Assembly (NCBI GenBank): GCA_947450165.1
Contig: CANFUJ010000002.1
Span: 1-58,717, forward strand
Direction: 5' to 3'
DNA: 58,717 bases
DNA from: Chitinophagaceae bacterium
GTDB taxonomy: Bacteria > Bacteroidota > Bacteroidia > Chitinophagales > Chitinophagaceae
The notes under the pieces were generated by a model. That model was not told the DNA's origin. It saw only the letters and a program-made list of their open reading frames with translations, and made no database searches. Made by a program: the position numbers and the translations under genes. Positions within the stretch are counted from its first letter, which is position 1. The number at the start of each line of letters is the position of its first letter. Positions 39,768-49,500 of this stretch are shown one piece after another.

Positions 39768-42200
39768 TTATTTTCTTTTGAACAAACGCAAGAAAAATAA
39801 TCCAATATCTTTTATGTTTTTAAAACCAGGTGTATTGTCGTCATTTAAATAATAGCTGGTATCGGCTTTCCCATATGCATAACCATAACCATATCCATAA
39901 CCATATCCATAACCATATCCATAACCGTTACCATATCCGCCAAAACCATAATTAAATAAAGATATCCCTCTAGGTTTAATGCCATTAAACGCAATACACA
40001 TGTTATTAAATTTCTTTTCAGCATTAAATCCTTCAATCATTTTTACGAAAACGGTAGGCGTATGATTATGTCTGATTATAAACAAAGTAAGATTTGCATA
40101 ATCTGATAAAAGTTGTGCATCTGTTACTGGGCCAACTGGAGCGGTATCAATAATTACATAATCAAATTTTTCTTTTAGATACTCAATCATATCTTTAAAT
40201 TCTGTCTTGCTAATCAGCTCAGTTGGGTTAGGAGGAATTGGCCCAGAACCTAATAAAAATAAATTATTAAATTGAGTAGGTTTTATAATTTCATCAATAG
40301 TTGATTTATTAACTAAATGACTAGAAATTCCGATATCTCTTTTCATACCTAGCAGTTTGCTCAACTTCGGTTTTCTTAAATCCATTTCTAACAAAGCCAC
40401 CCTTTTTCCTGTTAAGGTTAAACTTATTGCTAAATTCAATGAAACGAAACTTTTTCCTTCTCCTGATATGCTTGAAGTTACCAACAGTACATTGTTTTTT
40501 TCGTTATACCCCATAAAATTGAGGTTAGTGCGCAAAGCCCTGAATTGTTCTGCAATAACAGTTCTTTTGCCTTCTGTAATTGCAATAGTTTCCCTATTTT
40601 TAGATTGTACAATTTCTCCAATTACTGGAACTTTTGTTCGTTTTTCAATTTCTGTTCTAAACATTATACGATTATTTAACTGCTCGTATAGTTGAACATA
40701 GAGAATGAAAATGATCAATCCGATTAAAAACCCAGACCAATAATAAGTGCTTGCTATTGGACTGATTGGTCCACTAAATGAACCTCGTTCCAAAACCCTA
40801 AGATCGGCGCTAGTTGATGCTGAGGACAATGCAGTTTCTTCTCTTTTTTGAAGTAAATAAGTGTAGATATTATTTTTAATGGCTTGTTGCCTGCTTATTT
40901 CCAAAAGTGCGCGTTCTTTTTGAGGAACAGAAGTATATAATTGTTTATTCGTTAAAATATTTTGTTCATTAATGCGCTTTTGAGTAAGTAAATTGCTTTG
41001 TAAGTTTCCTAAACTTTCTCTAATGCTACCTTTTAATTTTTCTACTTTTTCTGTAGCCAATAATACAATGTTGCTTTGCTTACCAGATGAAGCATTTGCT
41101 TGATCCAATTCAAATTCTGCAGCATACAATTGATTCAACAAACCCCTGAGGGTTTCGTCATTTAATAAAATTAATGATGGAACAGTACCTGTTTTTTTCC
41201 CTTTATTATTAATGTAATTAGACACATCTTTTAAAAGTTGTAATTGCAAATCAAGTGTACTATTTGCTTTATCTAATTCTTTAACGTTTTCAAAAAAAGT
41301 TGTGGCTTGTTCACCCAATTCTAAACCGCCTTCTCTTGTTTTAAATTGCTCAATATTTTTTTCTACACTATCTAGTTGATTAATAACGGTGTTTAATCTA
41401 TCCTCGATAAAGTTTAATGTTTTAGTGGCAATTTGATTTTTATCATCAATTCCAGCCTTGTTATAAACTTCAAAAAGTCTGTTTAAAATATCAATTCCTT
41501 TTTGAGGTAATGGGGTTTCTATTTTTACATCAATTACAGTGGATGCATAACTAATAGGGGCAACTTTTATAGATCCGATAATTCCTGCTGCGGTTGATTT
41601 GATAGAATTAAAAACGACAAAATAATTCTTACCAGAAAGATCTTTATTATAATTTAAGTTTGGTTGAATTTTATATTTGGTATTGCCTATTTTAAAATCC
41701 TCATAAAATGCAATCTTTCTACCATCAATTTCTAGTTTATTATTTTTCCAATCAATTTTAAAAAAAAATTTACCGCTGGATTCAATACTGTCTTTGTTTT
41801 GAGCAATAAAATATACCGGAGCATCACTTCCATAAAGTGATTCAACCTGAACCCTACCTTCATTAAAAACTGAAGCATATAAATCTAGTTCTTTTACCAC
41901 CTCTTCCATTAATGAAGAAGATTTCAGTACGACCAATTCATTTTCAACAATTTTTTTTTCGCTAAAAATATTTAATGCTTCTAATACTTTAGAATCGCTT
42001 CCTCCTTTTTGAGGGTCTTTCAATAAAACTTTGGAGGATGCAACGTAAATTTTTGTTTGAGATCGAAGCATAACAATTGATACAATAAGTGTAACAGTTG
42101 CTATAGAAACAAATATTGGCCAAAAAGGTAAATAACGAAAAATAATTTGAGTTAAAATCCCATCATTACTTTTCTGTACTTTTTCAAATTCTTCGTTCAT
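39768..42200 (-). CDS. Wzc-like polysaccharide co-polymerase / BY-family tyrosine kinase
   Basis: Wzz-like N-terminus, coiled coil, Walker A' VTSSISGEGKSFVSLNLA, VALLEMDLRKPKL, DYVIIDTAPVGPVTDAQLL, Tyr-rich tail. Confidence 0.95.
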   Translation of the reverse strand: MNEEFEKVQKSNDGILTQIIFRYLPFWPIFVSIATVTLIVSIVMLRSQTKIYVASSKVLLKDPQKGGSDSKVLEALNIFSEKKIVENELVVLKSSSLMEEVVKELDLYASVFNEGRVQVESLYGSDAPVYFIAQNKDSIESSGKFFFKIDWKNNKLEIDGRKIAFYEDFKIGNTKYKIQPNLNYNKDLSGKNYFVVFNSIKSTAAGIIGSIKVAPISYASTVIDVKIETPLPQKGIDILNRLFEVYNKAGIDDKNQIATKTLNFIEDRLNTVINQLDSVEKNIEQFKTREGGLELGEQATTFFENVKELDKANSTLDLQLQLLKDVSNYINNKGKKTGTVPSLILLNDETLRGLLNQLYAAEFELDQANASSGKQSNIVLLATEKVEKLKGSIRESLGNLQSNLLTQKRINEQNILTNKQLYTSVPQKERALLEISRQQAIKNNIYTYLLQKREETALSSASTSADLRVLERGSFSGPISPIASTYYWSGFLIGLIIFILYVQLYEQLNNRIMFRTEIEKRTKVPVIGEIVQSKNRETIAITEGKRTVIAEQFRALRTNLNFMGYNEKNNVLLVTSSISGEGKSFVSLNLAISLTLTGKRVALLEMDLRKPKLSKLLGMKRDIGISSHLVNKSTIDEIIKPTQFNNLFLLGSGPIPPNPTELISKTEFKDMIEYLKEKFDYVIIDTAPVGPVTDAQLLSDYANLTLFIIRHNHTPTVFVKMIEGFNAEKKFNNMCIAFNGIKPRGISLFNYGFGGYGNGYGYGYGYGYGYGYGYAYGKADTSYYLNDDNTPGFKNIKDIGLFFLRLFKRK
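39871..39950. repeat. 12-bp-period tandem repeat encoding (Gly-Tyr)n tail of the BY kinase
   Basis: ccataaccatat repeated; encodes YGFGGYGNGYGYGYGYGYGYGYGYAYGK. Confidence 0.9.
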
Positions 42201-42215
42201 GCAGATGTATTAAAA

Positions 42216-43025
42216 TTATTTAATGAGGGAATTCAAAATGATGATGATTAACGAGAACACAGATACACCAAGTGAAACCAAGATTTGTGCAGATCTCATC
42301 CTTTCCTCTTTATACGTTTTACTTAAGTCTGATTTTACATAAATAACATCATTGGGTTTTACATAATACCAAGAAGAACTTAGTAGAGCATGATCTTCGA
42401 GATTCACATGTTTCACTTGCTTAAAATTGATTGAATCTCTTATGATAATAATGTCATTAACAAAAGCATCTTTTCCTAAATCACCACACTTAACCAAAAC
42501 ATCTATTAATGGAGTATACTCTTCAGTTAAAAAAACAACTTGAGGAGCTTTTACTTCCCCCATAACTGTAACTTTTTTATTTAAAAACTGAACAGATACA
42601 ATTGGTTCTTTAAGAAAAGGCGTCAACTCTTTTTCAAGTTTTTCTCTAAGTTGATTTCTTGTTAAACCTTCAACTTGAACAAATCCTAAAAAATGAATAT
42701 TAATGCTTCCATTTTCATTCACTAAAAATCCATCGCCAAATTGGAAACCAGATTTTATCATTGCAGTTTGATTGAATTTTTCATCCAATTCTTTATTTAA
42801 ACTACTCACTGAAATTCCCAGTAAATCATTTTTTTTAATAGCAACTTCTGGAAGCTCGATTAAATTTGTCTGAATAATCGTATCTCTTACTAATTTATTA
42901 AAATAAGTTGTATTCTTTGGTACAGTACAAGATTGAGATAATGCAATTACGATATATAAAAGCAGATATGGTATTATCCGTTTGTATTTATCAAAGAAAA
43001 ATGAGTAAAATTGAGGCTTTGTCAT
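42216..43025 (-). CDS. Wza-like polysaccharide export outer membrane lipoprotein
   Basis: Lipobox-like ALSQSCTVPKNTTYF; IKKNDLLGISVSSLN; YVKPNDVIYVKSD; start reassigned to ATG 43025. Confidence 0.9.
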   Translation of the reverse strand: MTKPQFYSFFFDKYKRIIPYLLLYIVIALSQSCTVPKNTTYFNKLVRDTIIQTNLIELPEVAIKKNDLLGISVSSLNKELDEKFNQTAMIKSGFQFGDGFLVNENGSINIHFLGFVQVEGLTRNQLREKLEKELTPFLKEPIVSVQFLNKKVTVMGEVKAPQVVFLTEEYTPLIDVLVKCGDLGKDAFVNDIIIIRDSINFKQVKHVNLEDHALLSSSWYYVKPNDVIYVKSDLSKTYKEERMRSAQILVSLGVSVFSLIIIILNSLIK

Positions 43026-43249
43026 AATATTTATAGCTACTTGAATATAGCATTGAACATTAAACAAATTTCATTAAAAAAAACTACTTTGCCAATTTTT
43101 AAATCGATTGATTTCGATATTCAAAATAAAGAAGTTAATGGTTTAAATATTATATGATACTCACTTTCATCCATTCATTTTAAAAACTCTAAATTCATAA
43201 AAATAAATTCTTTTATTTCAATTTTTCAATGAATTGATTGCAAATAAAA

Positions 43250-43275
43250 AAAGACATGGATTTCTCCATGTCTTT
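43250..43275 (-). terminator. Rho-independent terminator downstream of the PID-CTERM-like gene
   Basis: AAAGACATGGA-TTTC-TCCATGTCTTT: perfect 11-bp stem; on the minus strand followed by a T-tract (TTTTTTTATTTG). Confidence 0.88.
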
Positions 43276-43300
43276 CTGTAAATTGATTTTGTTTAATTAA

Positions 43301-43510
43301 TTATTTTTTTCTTCTTGCATTTTTTGCACCAATTCCAATTCCTGCTGCAATTAATACTACCAACCCTCCATCAATAGGACAAGCTGGATCTAATGGATCT
43401 ACACATTCATCGGGTGGTGGCGGATCTTGTGCTATTGAGTCGAAATTAATTCCAATAGTTAATACAAGCAAAGCAACTCCTACAAAGGCAATTCTTAATT
43501 TATTTTTCAT
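43301..43510 (-). CDS. Small secreted protein with PID-CTERM-like exosortase sorting signal
   Basis: 69 aa: signal peptide MKNKLRIAFVGVALLVLTIGINFDSIAQ, Pro/Asp-rich linker DPPPPDECVDPLDPACP, then PIDGG + hydrophobic GLVVLIAAGIGIGA + basic KNARRKK. Confidence 0.8.
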   Translation of the reverse strand: MKNKLRIAFVGVALLVLTIGINFDSIAQDPPPPDECVDPLDPACPIDGGLVVLIAAGIGIGAKNARRKK

Positions 43511-43549
43511 CTTTAAAATTACTTGTTCACAAATTTAAGCGTTATTAGT

Positions 43550-46500
43550 TTAAAACAAAATCTTAAGACTTGTTTTTTTATTGTCTTGTCCAATTATTTC
43601 TAAAGTATAGTTACCATTTATCACCGATTTACTTAATGTGAAATCGTATTGAGTAGTAACTCCATCATGCTGAATTACTTTTCGCATAAACACTTGACCA
43701 AGGTTGTTGGTTAGTTTTAATGTATAACGTCCAGCAATAACATTTTTAAAACTAATGGTTGCTTTTCTATCCGATTTAATTGGGTTTGGATAAATCGAAA
43801 TCATTGGTTCTGCCTCATAAGAAACTTTTACAATTTTACTATACGCCACTTCTCCGGCAACACCCATACTGCGAATACGATAAAAATTAATTCCAGCAAA
43901 TGGAGATTCATCAACGTGTGCATATTCAGTTATTCCTGATGCTGACACAGTTCCTACTTTTACAAAGTTTACACCATTTGCAGATTTCTCTACTGCGTAT
44001 TCACGAATGTTAATTTCGTTTTCCACTTTCCAGTTAACATTAATATGGTCTTTTTGTTTTGTTGCTTTAACGTCCACAAACGTTACTGGCAAAGGACGCA
44101 ATTGCTTGAAAATAATTCGGAAACGATCAGACGCATACGCACCTACGTTAGTATTTACTGCAAAATCAAACGTTGATCTTTCTGATAAGCTAATCGGTGT
44201 TAAAGTGTTGGTATACTTATCTTCCAAATATGGTTGCACGTTAAATGATTCGATATTTTCTGGAATGAATTCAAAACGATAATTAGCAACACGCATTTGA
44301 TTCATTTTATAGAAAATAGTATCATTTTCAGTCAATGCTTTTCTAGATTCAATAGAAATTAATTTGTCATTTTTAACAATCGCAAAATTTTCTGTGGTAT
44401 TAGTAAATTTGGTTCCGTCTTCATCATCCACCTCATTGCTATATCCTTCATCAAATCTATTTAATACCCCATCATACAAGTCTGCAGTTCCATTTTGTAC
44501 TTTGTATAATCTTGTATAGAATTTCTGTTGATTTCTATTTTCTCTTTGAACAGATGCACTACCATCAATTTTATCGGTTTCTTTAATGGTCATTGAAGGA
44601 TTACCTGAATTCGTTTCAATAATAAACCCTTGAGCAGATTGGATATTGAAGTTGCCATTTGTATAGCTACCGCCATTATAAGCACTAGTTCCATCTTGAG
44701 CAACTGTAATCCAACCTCCATTTACGCCAATGCGTGGATCGTACAAATAATAGAAAGGTTTAAATCCACTGCGTGTTGCAGGTAATCTAATTGCACTTGC
44801 ATATGGATTTACAATTGAAGCAAATTTATTTGCAGAAGTTGGCAAATTAGAAATAGTGAAATCTCCTAGATTTAAAGCACCACGTTCTCTTAATACGGTT
44901 GTATCAGGCGTATCGGTAAACAATGTTTTCGCTCTACTACCTCTTACAAATAAAACGTATGGTTTTTGAGCATCAAACGCAACATTGGTAGTTGCCACTT
45001 CTTCCCAAGCTTGTGTATTGATATTAAATGTTTTTAATGATCCTCCATTGGCATTGTAAGAGTCAAATCCCAATGCTCTTGCTGCAGCATTGGTTCCACC
45101 AAATCTTGTGATGATTTGTGCACCAAATCCTGGATTAGGGTTGAAAATAGTTGTTGAATCACCATTTTCCTGCCAAGCTTGTTTGATTGTTTGAAGATTA
45201 TGCGTTGTTGGCATAGACAATAAACGCCATGCTTTCAAAGTTCTTGTACCATTTTTAAGATTCGATATAAATCTTTCTACACTTACATTTCCTGTAATTG
45301 TATTACCTGTGCTGTTTCCTGCATTAGTAATATCTGCTACACTTGCTGTTAAGGTATCATTAGATTTTAGCGTAAGGAAACTTCCTGTTGCAAAAGTTCT
45401 ATTACTGCCTGTAAATGATAATTTGTTTAAAAGATTCAATTGGCCTGCAAGTGTTATGGTTGAATTGTTTATAACTAAATTTCTCAAATTATTATTGCCA
45501 AATAAATTTGCAGGAATGGTTTGTGCTGAAGCTCCTGCCATTTCAATGGTACCCAATTTAGCATCCACATTACCCGAACCAGCATTAGTAATGTTTCCAT
45601 AAATATTCAACTTGCCTCCACTTAATATTTTTATGGTAGCCGCACTTCCGATTGTTAAGTCTTTTGCATAAGCAACAGGAGTTGTTGTATTGTCAATAAT
45701 TGGATAATTGGGTTTACCATTAGCGATGGTTACATTAGTATTTGAATTTGGTACGCTTCCACACCAGTTTATACCATCATTCCAATTTGTATTTACACCA
45801 GCCCATTGACCAATTCCTCCAGTGGTATTAAACTCATCAGCTCCCATATCAGGTGGTGATAATCTTGTAGTTCCATCGATATCTGTTGATATCCCTGCTA
45901 TATCAATACCTGTTCCATTAAATGCACAGTTTAAATTTCCATTCATGTGCAAACTATCCTGATTGTCTGATGAACGTGCAAACAATGGATCCAAAAGTTC
46001 TACTGAATTCAATTCCCTAGAACTTGATTGTAAAGAAGACAATGTTTGAAAATTATTCGATCCATCATAATACAAATAATTAGAAGAAGCTACAGCTCCA
46101 GCATAATATGCATTGTTGCTAGATGATGTACTATATTTTGTATTTGCTGTTAACTGGTTAGCTGAGGCCCTTAATATGGCTACATTTCCTGATGCACCTG
46201 GAGTCGCTTTATTTACAAACACGTTATTTCTAAATGTGTATATTGGATTATTTATATTCATATCTACAACGGAAGTACCAAAACTTGCCCCTCCTGTTCC
46301 ACCAATTCTTATTGTATTGAATGAAATATTATATGGAGTACCTCCAACTCCACCAGTAATATCAATACCTCTAACAGCATCACCGTTGTTTAACGAAGAA
46401 GATGAAGCCCCATCAAATGCCTGGGTCATATCCATTTCAATCATATTGTTATAAATACTAACAGGCGTTCCACTAGATGGAGATGTTCCAAGCCAGAATC

Positions 46501-49500
46501 CACGAGCAATACCAGCTGAGCCAAAAGGAACTAAATGTGCTACCCTATTGGTATACATTGATGTTACGCCAGTTCCTACTGGAATGTAAATACCTGTTAC
46601 CGTTGAATTATATGCAGTAGCATCATTATTATTTCTTACATAGATACTATCTATTCTGTTTAGGAAGACATTTCGAGCTGTAGATGTTGAAGTTGTTAGT
46701 CCGCCCAACTGCACCCCTACTATTGTATGCGTAGCAGAACTTCCCGCAGCAGCCGTTAAAAACAAGTTGCTTATTTTATTATCCGCAATAGTTTCAGTTG
46801 TTGCAGTTCCTAAAGTTGAATTTGTATTTAATCCCCATAACTTGCCAACATTAGTTGAATTGATATCTTTCAAACTAATTTTACGTATTGTATTTGCACT
46901 AAAACTAAATGTAGCTCCTGCTTTAGATCCACCTGAGAAAACACCATAAACATTTACACTACTCGCATTTCCTGAAGCCACCAATACATCATTGTTTTCT
47001 ATATTATTGTATTGAATGTTTAGATTACCGCAGTTGGTAACACTTGAAGGTTTTTGACTTATCCAACTTAATTCAGTAACACCAGAAATGGTTTTTGAAT
47101 TATTACTGATTATATTGGTATTGATCGTTTGTGTACCATAAACATTCGCATCAGATTGTAAACCAATAAATGTACCTGTTGCTAATATTGTATTTCCAGA
47201 AATGGTATTGTTGTTCATTGTAATAACACCAAGTGGTACACTATTGCCATTGGTTGTATTATAGATTCCTATCCATTTACCTGCACCAGCCATTGTACTA
47301 TTGGTAAAGCTATTGTTACTAATATTGATTGTACCAGGCGTAAGTGTTGATCCATTTTTAATTCCAGTTACAGATGCTGCAACGGTAGTAGTGACACCAT
47401 TTGGAATTTTCACATTCAATGTATTGTTTGTGATATTTATGATAGATGAAGTACCTCCTCCTGTATTGTTTTCAATACCAGCATATTTTTTATCCGCTGC
47501 TCCTGTAATGCTGATGTTGTTTTGCTTGATTACAATACTAGCTGTACCTACTGTGTTATCGGATTTAACACCATATTGATCTTCTGCATGACCAGCACCG
47601 GTAATGGTGTTGTAACCTATTAAAGCATTCAGTTGATTTTTAAGCAAAACACCTACAGAAACTTCAGTATTGTTTGAAGTAGTACCTCCACCTAAATTGG
47701 TAATTGAATTCCCTTTCGATGAAGTAATGGTATCACCCACTAAGTTATTTACATCCGCAAAAGATGCTTGATCATTTGCTGCAAAACCTATCAAACCTAT
47801 ACCCACATTTACATTGCTAATGGTGTTAGATATAAATGTATTGTTAGAATTTGCACCCGTAACGTTTGTAGGTGTCAATAAAGTATTTGCATCAATTGCA
47901 GTAGCGTTTGTCAAAGCAATACCCGTAGCTCCGTTGAAGAAATTAGTAGATAAAGTAGTATTGTTTTTATTTAAAGTAATGGTACAGTTTTTAATCGTGT
48001 CATTTTGAGCACCATCAGCCACACCTAATTTAAATAAACCATAACCATATTCCATTTGAGATGCAGCAGTGGTATTACTTGCATTTTCTCTGATGTCAAT
48101 TCCGTCAATGGTAACATAGTCCACCCCACGCAAACTCCATATACCATCTGGTGTGGTAGATGTTGATGTTGCCGTTCCTCCAGTATATGCCGTAATCAAA
48201 GGATTTGTTCCTGCACCATTTTTCTCGAATCTAATTGTTTTGGTAGATGTGGTATTATTTAAAGTAGCACTACCCAAAGCCAATGAGCTGGTCAATGTTT
48301 CGGTATATCCCGGAGCTACTTTAAATACTACAGATGCTGATACCCCATTTGCATTTAAATAGGTAACAGCTGCTGCTATAGTTGAGAATACTTTACAATC
48401 ATTTAAACTAGTTGTTGGTATATAATACGTTCCACTCAAAGCTCCTGAAGTTGGACCTGTCGTTACAGACCATAAACCAGAAGGATTAGTAGTTGCCGAA
48501 CATCCGTTACTTGTAATGACTGCATAGTAATATAAAGAACTTACCACATTTGATAGAGGCGAGTATGTATTTGTTTGTGCACCATTTGCCGAACCTAAAC
48601 TTGTACCTCCAACATTTGAGTTTGATGTATTACTAAACCATTGATATGTAGGTGAAGGTGAAGTAGACGAAACAGAAACTGTTGTTGTTGTAAATGCTGA
48701 ATTCAAACAAGTGGTATATGAAGTATTTGGAGGATTACCAACAGCAACCAAAGATTTCACCTTAATTGTAAATGAAGTTGATGCTGCACTCGAGCAACCT
48801 GTGGTTGAATTTCTTACAGAAATGTTTCCTGTGTATGTTGAGCTAGCTGTTGTACTTGCTGGAACCACAATTGTAATTGGTGATGTTGGCAAAGTAGCAT
48901 TTGATACAGCGGCAAAGCTATTGGATGGTGTAGCAACCCAGGTAATACTATACTGATTTGCTCCATTGGTTGTTCCTGTAAACTCTAATACTGAGTTTTG
49001 AGCAGAAGTACTAAAGCAAACTGAATCGGCTAAATTATCAGTTAATGTAATTGTAGGCAATGTATTTACTGTCATAGCTGCGGATACATCACTTGTGGTA
49101 GGACAAACACCACTCGTTACAGTACAATAATAATATGTTGTGCCCGCCAAATTATTTGGCAAAGTATAAGACGCAGCAGTTGCAGTAGGAATTGATGTAC
49201 CTCCAGCATTACTGTTTGTTGAATTGCTAAACCACTGATATGTAGGACTTGAAGCAGATGTGGTTACAGATACTGTTGATGGTGCAAAAGCAGTATTCAA
49301 ACAAGTACTTTGTGCAAGCGTACTCGGCTGTACTGTTATTGATGGTGCTGAGTTTACTGTTATGGTTGCTGCACCAGAACTTACATTCGTACAAGAAGCT
49401 GTATTTACTATTGCTCTGAATAAAGTGGATTGAGTAAGGTTTAAATATGCATAACTAGTTGTGGTATTGGCTATTGTTGTCCAGCTGGTTCCTCCATCAG

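Noticed and set aside
39871-39950. Tandem repeat as a CRISPR-like or minisatellite locus
   Set aside because: It is in-frame coding sequence for the known type of Tyr-rich BY-kinase tail.
39845-40036. ORF encoding MVMDMVMDMVMDMV repeats
   Set aside because: Out-of-frame reading of the Gly-Tyr repeat in the BY kinase.
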